From NCBI RefSeq assembly GCF_000337535.1, contig NZ_AOIP01000014.1:62001-126000 (forward strand): a stretch of 64,000 nucleotides of DNA, read 5' to 3'. Made by a program: the position numbers and the translations under genes. This stretch comes from Natrialba aegyptia DSM 13077. GTDB taxonomy: Archaea > Halobacteriota > Halobacteria > Halobacteriales > Natrialbaceae. Below, piece by piece: positions 27,969-36,607 of the stretch. Numbering within the stretch: the stretch's first letter is position 1; each line of letters starts with the position of its first letter. The notes beneath the pieces were generated by a model. The model searched no databases and was not told the origin of the DNA. It saw nothing but the letters and a program-made list of their open reading frames with translations.

Positions 27969-28073
27969 AGTGGGTGGTTGGTCGCGAGAACGGTAGCCGC
28001 TGTGCTTGCAAGCGTTGGACCGGTCACTATCGAGACGAGAGCGGAGCGGCCGAAGCGACGACCCGGCGGGCGA

Positions 28074-29678
28074 TCACTCCATGTAGCCGAGGCCCTTCAG
28101 CCGGTCTTCGACCTCCGTAAAGTCCTCGTCAACGCCCTCTTCGTCCCCGTTTTCGGGTTGTGTAACGGGAGCGCGCTCCACTTTCGTCTGCGAGGGCGTC
28201 GCCGCCGAATCGAACGCGTCGAAGAGGACGCGCCCGTCGACGTTCTTCGGGACCGGTTCGCCGATACCGTGGAGCAGCGTCGGCGCAACGTCGACGACGC
28301 GGGCACCGCGAAGGGTTGCTCCGGGTTCGATCGACGGTCCCCGACAGAGGATAATTCCCTCGCTCCGGTGGCTGGCCGCGTACGTCCCGGTATCGCCGAA
28401 CAGCTGGTCGGTGATCGCGTTCCGGCAGTCGTAGCCGTCGACGCCGTTGACGACGAGATCCGGCGAGCCATCGTCGGTCGGGAAGAGTTCGTCGCCGTCG
28501 GCGATGGTGAGCACGCGATCCCCCTGTTCGTCCGTGACGGACTCGAAGAGTTCGACGAGTTCCGTTTTGACGCGGTCGATCTCCGACGGCGGGACGATGC
28601 CGTGTTCGAAGCGGTCGGTGTCGTTGACGTAGCAGTTGCCGGCACCGTGAACGAACGCGGTCGTCTCCTCGTAGTTGACGTCGTAGAGGGCGTGATCACC
28701 GGGAATCTGTTCGGCGACCGAGTCGACGAGCGTCCGGGGGAGCGTCGAGACGAGCAGTTCTTCGGAGATGCCGACCCGCGCCAGCACGTCGGTGATCCGG
28801 TCGCGAGAGATGCCGAGACTCGCGAGCGCGCCCCGCGTGCCCTCGTCCTCGCGTCTGGCGAGATAGCCCTCTCGTTCCAGCACGTGGTTGATGTAGACCA
28901 GCTCGTCGATCGAGCCGAACCCGTGATCGGAGACGACGTAGAGATCGGCGTCGTGGCGATCGGTGAACTCGATCACGTCGCCGAGGATGGCGTCGAGTTT
29001 GCGGTAGTGATCGAGGAGCCGGTCCATGTCCCAGATGAGGTGCTGGAACCGGTCGGGGGCGGTGTAGACGAAGAAGAACAGCCGCCAATCAGCGCCCGCC
29101 CGATCAAATTGGATGTCCATGACCTCGCGGCGGTTGGCCAGCATCTCGTCGACGGCGACCTCGAAGTCGTCGAGTCGGTCGGCGTACTCGGGGTAGTCGA
29201 GACTGATCTCGTAGTCGGGCACCCGAGACTCGATCTCGGCCTGGAGGTCGGGCGGGTGGGTGAAGTCCTGGTCGGTCGAGGGCGTCATCATTCCGGTGAC
29301 CATCGTGCCGTCCTCGTCGAGTTCACGCGCGGGATAGGTCATCGGGACGTTGCCGACGTGGGCGGGAGAGAGGAGATCCCAGAGGGTGGGTTGGGTCACG
29401 TCGTGGCTGGTGTACATCTCGTGGGTGTAGGTTCTAGAGAGGTTCTGGAAGCCGTAGATTCCGTGTTTGTCCGGCCAGACGCCGGTCGCGATCGATGGCC
29501 ACGCGAGTGGCGTCGTCGGTGGACGCGTGCTCTCGAGGGTCCCGGACGCGCCCTCGTCTCGAAGTCGGGCGAAGTTGGGGAGCACCCCCTCGTCGCACCA
29601 CTGTTCGATCAACCGCCACGGCACGCCGTCTAAGCCGAGGACGAACGCTCGTCCGGTCCGGTGAGTAGATCCGCTCAT
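28074..29678 (-). CDS. Alkaline-phosphatase-superfamily phosphodiesterase, second copy
   Basis: 534 aa. Same layout as the enzyme at 7016-8641: Asp in FVLGLDGVPWRLI, candidate Thr nucleophile in RPPTTPLAWPSIATGVWPDK, distal metal site VVSDHGFGSIDEL, and tail EDRLKGLGYME. No signal peptide. The two proteins are clear paralogues. Substrate unknown; likely a nucleotide or lipid-linked phosphodiester in glycan assembly. It is divergent from the polysaccharide deacetylase operon, and the intergenic region carries two back-to-back ATAACAAA elements. Confidence 0.85.
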   Translation of the reverse strand: MSGSTHRTGRAFVLGLDGVPWRLIEQWCDEGVLPNFARLRDEGASGTLESTRPPTTPLAWPSIATGVWPDKHGIYGFQNLSRTYTHEMYTSHDVTQPTLWDLLSPAHVGNVPMTYPARELDEDGTMVTGMMTPSTDQDFTHPPDLQAEIESRVPDYEISLDYPEYADRLDDFEVAVDEMLANRREVMDIQFDRAGADWRLFFFVYTAPDRFQHLIWDMDRLLDHYRKLDAILGDVIEFTDRHDADLYVVSDHGFGSIDELVYINHVLEREGYLARREDEGTRGALASLGISRDRITDVLARVGISEELLVSTLPRTLVDSVAEQIPGDHALYDVNYEETTAFVHGAGNCYVNDTDRFEHGIVPPSEIDRVKTELVELFESVTDEQGDRVLTIADGDELFPTDDGSPDLVVNGVDGYDCRNAITDQLFGDTGTYAASHRSEGIILCRGPSIEPGATLRGARVVDVAPTLLHGIGEPVPKNVDGRVLFDAFDSAATPSQTKVERAPVTQPENGDEEGVDEDFTEVEDRLKGLGYME

Positions 29679-29720
29679 GATTGTCGAGAAACCTGCTGTC
29701 GTGGAGGTGTCGGCATGATC

Positions 29721-29730
29721 GCTTTGTTAT
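29721..29730 (-). promoter_or_regulatory. ATAACAAAGC promoter element (copy 3)
   Basis: ATAACAAA on the minus strand, 45-52 nt before the ATG at 29678. It faces copy 4 on the other side of the divergent intergenic region. Confidence 0.55.
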
Positions 29731-29861
29731 AGACAACGTTCACGGACTGATCAGCCGAAACGACCGTTGTTCGGTCACGTTACTTCGTCCTCCCAGCAAC
29801 GGCGTGATTGTTTGCTCCGCATACCGTTTGCGGTCGCGCGCCTGCACACCCAAAGGGACCA

Positions 29862-29869
29862 ATAACAAA
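29862..29869 (+). promoter_or_regulatory. ATAACAAA promoter element (copy 4)
   Basis: ATAACAAA on the plus strand, 52-59 nt before the ATG at 29921. Followed by AC rather than GC. Confidence 0.55.
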
Positions 29870-29920
29870 ACCGGCAGATCAAATCCGCCACGAGTATGCT
29901 ACGACCGCGTGGTGGGAACG

Positions 29921-30871
29921 ATGGGTAGCGTCGTTTGTTCGCTCGATGCCGAACTCGGCTGGGGCTTTCACGATTTCGAAACACCGCCCGCCGACCGACT
30001 CGAAGCCGGCCGCCGCGGCTGGTCGACCATGCTCGACCTCTTCGACGAGTACAAGATTCCGGCCACCTGGGCCGTCGTCGGCCATCTCATGCTCGAAGAC
30101 TGCGACCGCGTCCACGCGGACCACCCCGCCCCCGAGGACTGGTTCGAATACGAGCAAACCGACTGGAACGACCGTCCCGACCTCCGATTCGGCCCTGATC
30201 TCGTCGATGCCCTACTGACCGCCGACGTCGACCACGAGTTCGCCAGCCACTCGTTTTCGCACGTCCTCTTCGGCCGCCCGGAGACCGACCGCGACCTCGC
30301 CGTCGCTGAACTCGAACGGAGTCTCGAGATCGCGGATGCGTGGGGTCAGCCCGTCGACTCGTTCATCTATCCGCGCAACAATATCGGCCACCGGGACGTG
30401 CTCGCCGAGTTCGGAATCAGCGCGTACAGAGGGCGGTCGCCGACGCACGACGGCGTGCGCGGGCTCTTCGATTCGACGGTTCGGGATCAGACGATGCTGG
30501 TCGAGCCGTACAGAGACGAGTTCGGATTGGTGAACGTGCCGGCCTCGCTGTTTCTCTTCGGCTTCGAAGGGCCGGCGCGGACGGTTGCGGAGTCGATCTG
30601 GCAGGATCCGATGGTCGTCCAGGCCAGGCGAGGGATCGAGGAGGCCGTCGGTAGCGACGGCATCTTCCACATGTGGCTGCACCCGAACAACCTCACGCAC
30701 CGTCGCGACGACCGGCGCATGCGGGCGATTCTCGAGTACCTCGATCGACGGCGGGCGGAGACCGATCTGACGGTCGAAACGATGGGCGACGTTGCGCGAC
30801 GAGTGGCCGTCGCCCGCGGCGTCGACGGTGGGGCCATCGCCGTCGACGGTGGGCGGACGAGCGACGACTGA
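29921..30871 (+). CDS. Polysaccharide deacetylase family protein
   Basis: 316 aa. NodB-type fold: VVCSLDAELGWGF carries the first Asp, then TMLDLFDEYKIPATWAVVGH, and EFASHSFSHVLFGRP with a His-x-x-x-His-like pair. A further His lies in FHMWLHPNNLTHR. Members deacetylate N-acetylated polysaccharides or hydrolyse related amides. The ATG at 29921 has a GGTGGGA ribosome-binding site; the frame extends 80 codons upstream but without coding character. First of a four-gene operon that continues with the oxidoreductase, the DUF362-like and the epimerase genes (51 bp, then overlaps). No signal peptide, so it acts inside the cell. Confidence 0.8.
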   Translation: MGSVVCSLDAELGWGFHDFETPPADRLEAGRRGWSTMLDLFDEYKIPATWAVVGHLMLEDCDRVHADHPAPEDWFEYEQTDWNDRPDLRFGPDLVDALLTADVDHEFASHSFSHVLFGRPETDRDLAVAELERSLEIADAWGQPVDSFIYPRNNIGHRDVLAEFGISAYRGRSPTHDGVRGLFDSTVRDQTMLVEPYRDEFGLVNVPASLFLFGFEGPARTVAESIWQDPMVVQARRGIEEAVGSDGIFHMWLHPNNLTHRRDDRRMRAILEYLDRRRAETDLTVETMGDVARRVAVARGVDGGAIAVDGGRTSDD

Positions 30872-30887
30872 CGCGTGTACGACGGCG

Positions 30888-30897
30888 ATAACAAAGC
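30888..30897 (+). promoter_or_regulatory. ATAACAAAGC promoter element (copy 5)
   Basis: ATAACAAA ends 28 nt before the ATG at 30923, TATA position for a leaderless transcript. It lies between the deacetylase stop and the oxidoreductase start, so the latter can be transcribed independently. Confidence 0.6.
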
Positions 30898-30922
30898 CCA
30901 CCCACGGCCCGTTCTTGCGTAG

Positions 30923-32026
30923 ATGTGCTCTGCAATCCGCAGTCGATTATCCGGCTCGAGCGGCCTCGCGCTCGGCGTGCTCGGCGTCGGCAATATCGGC
31001 ATGGTTCACCTGAAATCCGCTCTTTCGATGGCCGCGGTCGACGTTCGTGCCGCCGCCGACGCAATGCCCGAGAACCGCAACCGGGCCGAACGCGCCGGCG
31101 TCGCGCGCACGTACGACGACTATACGACCCTGCTCGACGCGGAAGAACTCGACGCGGCCGTCGTCGCGCTACCGCCGTTTCTCCACGCTGACGCGGTCGA
31201 ACGAGCCGCCGAGAACGACATCGACGTGTTCGTCGAAAAACCGCTTGCGCGCTCAACTGAGGAAGCCGACCGCTTGCTCGAAACGGCCCGCAAGGCCGGC
31301 ATCGCCGTCGGCGTCGACCACACGCTTCGCTACCAGCCGGACATGATCGGCGTCAAATCCGAATACGAGGACGGTACCGTCGGCCACGTTCCGTACGCCT
31401 CGATTACGCGGCTCAACGACGGCCCGCTCGGCCGTCCGCCCGTCGAACACGCGCCACCCTCGTGGCCGCTCGACGCCGACGCGGCCGGCGGCGGCTCGCT
31501 GCTCGAACTCGGCATCCACTGCTTCGACGTGCTCGAGTGGCTCTTCGGCGACCTCGAAGTCCGCGACGCCACGACCGGTACGACGCTCGACATCCCCGTC
31601 GAGGACGCGGCGACGGTCCTCCTGCGCGCACCCGAGACGGAGACGACGATCACGCTCCACTGCGGCTCCTATCAGTGGGAACAGCTTCCCGAAGTGAACA
31701 CGCGTCTCCGACTCGAGGGCGTCACCGGGACGATCAGCAACCAGGACCACCTCCCCGGAAACTTCTACGCGAGCGCAGCCAAATCCGCGCTCTCGAACGT
31801 CGCGAGCAGAGTCACCGGCTCCGAGTCCGACGTCTTCGGCCCCACGTTCTACCTGCAGGCCCACTACGAGGCGCTTTCGGCGTTCTGTGACGCGATTCGC
31901 AACGGCGACCGGCCGCCGGTCGACGGCCAAGACGGCAAGCGGAGTCTCGAACTGGCCGAAACCGCCTACGAACTGGCCGCCGCGGGAGACGACACCGAAC
32001 TCGAAACGATGGAGGTGACGCGATGA
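30923..32026 (+). CDS. Gfo/Idh/MocA-family NAD(P)-dependent oxidoreductase
   Basis: 367 aa. N-terminal Rossmann fold with GVLGVGNIGMVHL, then the family motif VEKPLARSTEEADRLL containing the conserved EKP. The C-terminal half has the substrate-binding alpha/beta domain (ELGIHCFDVLEWLFGDLEV with the conserved His-Asp area). Such enzymes oxidise or reduce sugar carbons, often on UDP-sugars. Its stop overlaps the next start by 4 nt (ATGA). It is a different subtype from the one at 39224-40228. Substrate unknown. Confidence 0.85.
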   Translation: MCSAIRSRLSGSSGLALGVLGVGNIGMVHLKSALSMAAVDVRAAADAMPENRNRAERAGVARTYDDYTTLLDAEELDAAVVALPPFLHADAVERAAENDIDVFVEKPLARSTEEADRLLETARKAGIAVGVDHTLRYQPDMIGVKSEYEDGTVGHVPYASITRLNDGPLGRPPVEHAPPSWPLDADAAGGGSLLELGIHCFDVLEWLFGDLEVRDATTGTTLDIPVEDAATVLLRAPETETTITLHCGSYQWEQLPEVNTRLRLEGVTGTISNQDHLPGNFYASAAKSALSNVASRVTGSESDVFGPTFYLQAHYEALSAFCDAIRNGDRPPVDGQDGKRSLELAETAYELAAAGDDTELETMEVTR

Positions 32027-33120
32027 CGGGCGCGCCGGTCGTCCGCGGAACGGTCATCGAGGCCGGCGAAAGGATCGACGATGACATCGATACCACCGAC
32101 GGTACCGAACCACGCGACCTACGCAGCGGTCACAGCGGAAACGGCAATGACGCGCCCACTCGACGCTGGAACCCCGATATCGACGCACGGATGGCCGCCT
32201 ACGAGCCGTCCGTCGAGGACGTTCTCTCGCCGACCCTCGACGAGCTTTCGACCGCCGACCCGGAGCGAATCACTCTCGTTCCCGACGCGCACTACCCGTT
32301 CCACCCCTCCACCGGCATGGTGACCGATCCCGCCCTCGTCGGCGCAACCCTCTCCCTCCTCGACGACCGGACGGACGCCGAACTCGCCGTCGCCGGCACG
32401 AGTTCAGCGGCCATCGCGTTCGAGCGCACGACTGACTACCTCGGCTATCCGTCGCTGGTGGCACGCACCGGCGCTGAACTCGTCGATTGTAGCGACGACG
32501 ACCTCGAGCGGGAGCGATACGTCCTCACGAACGACGACCACGCTGTCGCGGTATCGGTTCCCGTGCGCCTCCGAGAAAGCGCCGTGATCACCGTTCCGAC
32601 GCTTCGACCGACCGACGCCGGGGCGTTCGCTGGCGGACGGCGAACGCTCGCGCGGCTGGTCGACGCCGTCACCGACGCCGCGGCAACCGCCGTTGCAGCA
32701 ACCCGCGCGATCGATCCCCGCGGCTCCCTCCTCGATGCGACGACGGCCTACGGCGAGTCCCCCTACGCGGCGAACACCCTGTTTGCCGGTCCGACGCCCG
32801 CCGTCGACACCCTCGGCGAATCGCTGCTCGGCCGGTCGAGCACCGCCGATCGGACGCGCGCAGCTGAACTCGAGGCGATGGGGACGGCGGACAGCGCCAG
32901 CGAGCTATCGACGGTTCGCGTCACACCGGTCGGACCCACAGCGGACGCCAGCGGCGTCGACTTCGAACAGCACCTCGCAACGCTCCGGAAGCGACTCGAC
33001 GGCGCGTCGCTGCCGCCGTCGGACGCAACGCACCCCGCCGTCTCGGCCGCGTACCGCCTCTACGCTGCGGTCGGCGGGGACGCCGTCCCGCCACAGCTCG
33101 ACGCGCGAGGTGGGCACTGA
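32023..33120 (+). CDS. DUF362-like protein
   Basis: 365 aa. Features matching DUF362 include ITLVPDAHYPFHPSTGMVTD, AELVDCSDDDLERERYVLTN and VITVPTLRPTDAGAFAGGRR. The first 45 residues are variable and acidic. Members are often linked to ferredoxins or to uncharacterised glycan loci; the biochemical role is unknown. No Fe-S Cys cluster is visible here. Coupled to both neighbours by a 4-nt and a 1-nt overlap, so it is part of the same pathway as the oxidoreductase and epimerase. Confidence 0.65.
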   Translation: MTGAPVVRGTVIEAGERIDDDIDTTDGTEPRDLRSGHSGNGNDAPTRRWNPDIDARMAAYEPSVEDVLSPTLDELSTADPERITLVPDAHYPFHPSTGMVTDPALVGATLSLLDDRTDAELAVAGTSSAAIAFERTTDYLGYPSLVARTGAELVDCSDDDLERERYVLTNDDHAVAVSVPVRLRESAVITVPTLRPTDAGAFAGGRRTLARLVDAVTDAAATAVAATRAIDPRGSLLDATTAYGESPYAANTLFAGPTPAVDTLGESLLGRSSTADRTRAAELEAMGTADSASELSTVRVTPVGPTADASGVDFEQHLATLRKRLDGASLPPSDATHPAVSAAYRLYAAVGGDAVPPQLDARGGH

Positions 33121-34223
33121 TGGCGGAATCGAAGGCAGAGTCGGATGCTGACGGGTCTGCGGCCGGGACCAAACGAGAGAGGGAATCAGGCACCAGCACC
33201 GACACCGGTACTGGCACCACCACGACTGACACGACATCCAAAACCGACACTGCCACCCCCACCGCCGCCGTCACCGGCGCAACCGGCTTTCTCGGCACCG
33301 CGCTCTGCAACCGGCTCCTCGCCGACGGCTGGACCGTCCGCGGCCTCTGTCGCCCCACCTCCGATCGCAAACGGACCATCCGCGACGGCGTCGACTGGTA
33401 CGTCGGCGACCTCTTCGATCGACCCACGCTCCGCGAACTCGTCGACGGCGCCGACGCCGTCTTCCACCTCGCTGGCGTCGGCCTCTGGAGCGCGTCCCCC
33501 GAAACGGTCGAACGCGTCAATCGCGAGGGAACCGGCACTCTCCTCGACGCCTGCCGCGACGCCGACACCGGCCGGCTGATCTTCACCAGCACCGCCGGCA
33601 CCCGCCGCCCGGACCAGCCCGGTGAACTCGCGACCGAGACGGACCTCGTCGAACCGATCGGTGCCTACCAGCGCTCGAAGGCGACTGCAGAGCAGTTTGT
33701 CGACAGGTACGCCGCCGAGGGCGGCGACGCCGTAACCGTCCATCCGACATCGGTCTTCGGACCGGGCGACGACGAGTTCACCGCGCAGTTGCTCTCGATG
33801 GGGCTCGAGCCGACGATGCCGGCCTACCTGCCGGGCGGACTGAGCATCGTCGGCCGCGACGACGTGGTCGGCGGCCTGCTGGCGGCGTACGAACGCGGCG
33901 AGTCGGGCGAGCACTACATCCTCGGCGGCGAGAACCTCACCTACGAGCAGGCGATCGAGCGGATCGCGGACTCCGGGGACGGCTCACCGGCGCGCGTGCA
34001 GGTGCCGGCGGCGGCAATTCACGCGGCCGGGCCGGTCGCGGAAGTCGTGGGAACGGTCACGGAACAGCACGTGTTTCCGTTCGACCGAAAGATGGCGCGG
34101 CTCGCGACCGAACGGCTGTTCTACAGTTCGCGCAAGGCCAAAGATGAACTCGGATACGAGTATCAGCCGCTCGAGGCGCACTTGCCGGCGGCGATCGAGT
34201 GGTATCGAACGACGCGTCGGTGA
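33120..34223 (+). CDS. NAD-dependent epimerase/dehydratase (extended SDR)
   Basis: 367 aa. Rossmann signature GATGFLG at 53-59 and a YxxxK-type active site (YQRSK). Residues 1-48 are a Ser/Thr/Asp-rich low-complexity extension not found in typical SDRs. The pattern HLAGVGLWSASPETVERVNR and HPTSVFGPGDDEF are SDR motifs for nucleotide-sugar or dihydroflavonol-type substrates. Last gene of the deacetylase-to-epimerase operon; its ATG overlaps the stop of the DUF362-like gene by one base. Probably changes the configuration or oxidation state of a nucleotide sugar. Confidence 0.83.
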   Translation: MAESKAESDADGSAAGTKRERESGTSTDTGTGTTTTDTTSKTDTATPTAAVTGATGFLGTALCNRLLADGWTVRGLCRPTSDRKRTIRDGVDWYVGDLFDRPTLRELVDGADAVFHLAGVGLWSASPETVERVNREGTGTLLDACRDADTGRLIFTSTAGTRRPDQPGELATETDLVEPIGAYQRSKATAEQFVDRYAAEGGDAVTVHPTSVFGPGDDEFTAQLLSMGLEPTMPAYLPGGLSIVGRDDVVGGLLAAYERGESGEHYILGGENLTYEQAIERIADSGDGSPARVQVPAAAIHAAGPVAEVVGTVTEQHVFPFDRKMARLATERLFYSSRKAKDELGYEYQPLEAHLPAAIEWYRTTRR

Positions 34224-34408
34224 GGCGGGAGGTGAGCGGGAGGCGAGCGGAGCGGTATCGGTGTGTAGCTGTCACCGTTCCGTCTGTTCCAGGGGCATGA
34301 CTGCCCCGGTTTGACTCGAACGTGCCGCGGCACGAATGGTGAAGACGAGAGGCGTTCGTTACTCGACGCCGGTTGCACGCGCGCCACGCGATCGAACGGG
34401 ACTCGAGT

Positions 34409-35338
34409 TCAGTAGCTCCCGTACGCGACCTGTTCGTACACGTCGAGCCAGCGCTCCGCCGTCCGATCGACGCTAATCTCCTGTGCGGCCTCCCTGCCGT
34501 TCGATCGATCGCCGCGTTCGAGGGTGTCTCGGAGGCCGTCGATCAACGCTTCGTCGCTCGTTGCGACACAGGACGGTGAGACGTCCTCGAGTCGCTCTCG
34601 AACGTCGCCGACATCGACCGCGACGACGGGCAGATTGCAGGCCATCGCCTCCTTTACCGAGTTCGGCGAGCCCTCGCTGTGCGAGGTCAAAAGCAGGGCG
34701 TCGGCGGCGTTCATGTAGTCGGGGATCTCGTCGTGGTCGGCGTCGTAAACCGTGTGCAATCGTACCGGGCGGTCGACCAGACCGTTGACCGCGTTGACGA
34801 TCCGCCGTGCTCGCGGGTAGTTCTTCACCTCGCGCTCGGGCGTGTAGGGAAAGAGGACGTGGTGAGCGTCGTCGTCCCAGTCGACCGTCTCGCGGGCGCG
34901 ACGTTGCGGGCTCGGCCGGAACTTCTCGAGATCGACGCCGTCGGGGATCACGGTGCAGTCCCGGTCCAGGTACGTCCGCATCTCTTCTGACATGACCACG
35001 AGTTCATCACACAGCGGCGCGCAGGCTCGGCTCACCGGTTCGACGGGGCCGTAAATATCGGAGCCCCACAGCGAGAGGATGACGGGTTTGCGAACCTGTG
35101 CGAGCGCCATCGGTGCCGTCAGGCCGTAGTGGGCATGGATCAGGTCGTAGCCGTTGCCGGCCTCGCGGAGTACCGAGGGGAAGAACTTGAGGTACTCGAG
35201 CGGGCTTCGCGACGTTTCGCCGTCGACCGTTCCCGACACCGATAGCGTCGAGAAGGTGACGCCGCGCCGTTCGAGTGCACGCATCTGCTCGGTCAAAAAC
35301 GGCGCATCGGCGTTCGTCGTCAGCGTGAGCACGTGCAT
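34409..35338 (-). CDS. GT4-family glycosyltransferase
   Basis: 309 aa. GT-B fold: VRAIVNAV-like C-terminal region (ARRIVNAVNGL) and the signature SEGSPNSVKEAMACNLPVVA with the E-x7-E pattern that holds the donor sugar. N-terminal HAHYGLTAPMALAQ is typical of GT4. The ATG at 35338 is chosen because the ATAACAAA element is 31-38 nt before it; the frame also starts at 35359, only 10 nt from the element. Donor and acceptor are unknown. Divergent from the DUF354 gene with a shared 151-bp promoter region. Confidence 0.85.
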   Translation of the reverse strand: MHVLTLTTNADAPFLTEQMRALERRGVTFSTLSVSGTVDGETSRSPLEYLKFFPSVLREAGNGYDLIHAHYGLTAPMALAQVRKPVILSLWGSDIYGPVEPVSRACAPLCDELVVMSEEMRTYLDRDCTVIPDGVDLEKFRPSPQRRARETVDWDDDAHHVLFPYTPEREVKNYPRARRIVNAVNGLVDRPVRLHTVYDADHDEIPDYMNAADALLLTSHSEGSPNSVKEAMACNLPVVAVDVGDVRERLEDVSPSCVATSDEALIDGLRDTLERGDRSNGREAAQEISVDRTAERWLDVYEQVAYGSY

Positions 35339-35368
35339 CTCGGTATCGGTGTCTCTCACCGGCGGCGT

Positions 35369-35376
35369 TTTGTTAT
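35369..35376 (-). promoter_or_regulatory. ATAACAAA promoter element (copy 6)
   Basis: ATAACAAA on the minus strand, 31-38 nt before the chosen GT4 start (35338). Confidence 0.6.
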
Positions 35377-35455
35377 CCAGAACCTTTTCTGAACGGTCAG
35401 ACGGGAGTGAATATACCGATTATGGGTGTTTTACACGTGCTACTGTACGTGTACG

Positions 35456-35465
35456 ATTACAAAGC
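35456..35465 (+). promoter_or_regulatory. ATTACAAAGC promoter element (copy 7, one mismatch)
   Basis: One mismatch to ATAACAAAGC. The AAA ends 27 nt before the ATG at 35490, TATA position for a leaderless transcript. Back-to-back with copy 6. Confidence 0.5.
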
Positions 35466-35489
35466 AGCCGAAGCGTCTAGCTGTGGGCG

Positions 35490-36587
35490 ATGCGAGTTCT
35501 CGTCTTTGCCAACACTCCCGCGCACGTGCATCTGTATCGGCACGCCGTCGATCACCTCGCGGAGGCGGGTCACGAGGTGCTCGTTCTGACCCGGGAGTAC
35601 GCCTGTACGACCGACCTACTCGAGTTCTTCGGGCTGCCCTACCGGCGGTACGGGACCCACGAGACGCGCGCACCATCGAAACCGCAACTCGCTCGCGAGC
35701 TGGGCGAGCAGTTCGGCCGGATCGTCTGGGAGGCGAGGCGGTTCGATCCCGATGTCGTCTTCGGTCGTGGCCCGTACGCCGCGCTGGCGGGAACCGTCAC
35801 CCGAACGCCCGTCGTCCTCGTGCTGGACGACGAACCGGGCGACTTCAATCACACCGTCTCCCGACCGTTCGCCGACTGCATCCTGTCGCCGGAAGTCACC
35901 CGTCGCGACCTCGGCGACGACCACTACACCTTCGACGGGTTCAAGGAGTGCGCGTATCTCCACCCCGACGTCTTCGAGGCGGATCGAGCGATTCACGAGT
36001 TCCTCGCGCTCGATCCGGACGAGTCGTACGCGCTCGTTCGCTTCAACGCGATGGACGCGCTCCACGATGCCAACATTGAGGGCTTCTCGCGGGACCAGCG
36101 ACGCGATCTCCTCGAACGGCTGAGCGAGCACGCGACCGTCTTCGTCTCGGACGAGAGCGGAACGATGGACTTCGGCGACCTGCCGGCCAGACCCTACGAC
36201 CTCCATCCGGCGTTGATCCACGACGCGATGGCGGGAGCCGACCTGCTCGTCGCCGATACGGGCACGATGGTCAACGAGGCCGGCTTGCTCGGGACGCCGG
36301 CGCTTCGCTACCAGGGAACCGACGACCACGAGTACGGCGAGTTCAGCGAACTCGAACGCGCGGGTCTGGCCGAGCAGTTCGACGACTACGCCGCACTCTG
36401 CGACCGGGCGGTCGAACTCGTGCGGACGGACGCCACCGACCGCTGGCAGCGCCGCCGGCAGGCGTACGTTGGTGATCTCGTGAACCTGACCGATCTACTC
36501 GTCGCGGTCGCCGAGGCCCGCGGGGATCTCGCTGCACTCGACTCACCGGCGCGCGCGGTGTTGCGCCCGCGATCGGCGGTACGGTGA
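35490..36587 (+). CDS. DUF354 family protein, glycosyltransferase-like
   Basis: 365 aa. Opens MRVLVFANTPAHVHLYRHAV, the usual DUF354 start, followed by GHEVLVLTREYA. Later PARPYDLHPALIHDAMAGAD and VADTGTMVNEAGLLGTPALR match the donor-binding half of GT-B enzymes such as MurG-like UDP-GlcNAc transferases and 2-epimerases. DUF354 proteins sit in archaeal and bacterial polysaccharide loci; the reaction is unproven. Divergent from the GT4 gene; it converges on the GT2 gene with only 20 bp between. Confidence 0.8.
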   Translation: MRVLVFANTPAHVHLYRHAVDHLAEAGHEVLVLTREYACTTDLLEFFGLPYRRYGTHETRAPSKPQLARELGEQFGRIVWEARRFDPDVVFGRGPYAALAGTVTRTPVVLVLDDEPGDFNHTVSRPFADCILSPEVTRRDLGDDHYTFDGFKECAYLHPDVFEADRAIHEFLALDPDESYALVRFNAMDALHDANIEGFSRDQRRDLLERLSEHATVFVSDESGTMDFGDLPARPYDLHPALIHDAMAGADLLVADTGTMVNEAGLLGTPALRYQGTDDHEYGEFSELERAGLAEQFDDYAALCDRAVELVRTDATDRWQRRRQAYVGDLVNLTDLLVAVAEARGDLAALDSPARAVLRPRSAVR

Positions 36588-36607
36588 GCGGGAGACGGAA
36601 AAACAGG

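Noticed and set aside
27468..29633. Long plus-strand open frame of more than 700 codons
   Set aside because: It is antisense to the phosphatase-superfamily gene and the 27495 gene; GC-rich haloarchaeal genes commonly leave such open antisense frames, and the minus-strand products are recognisable families.
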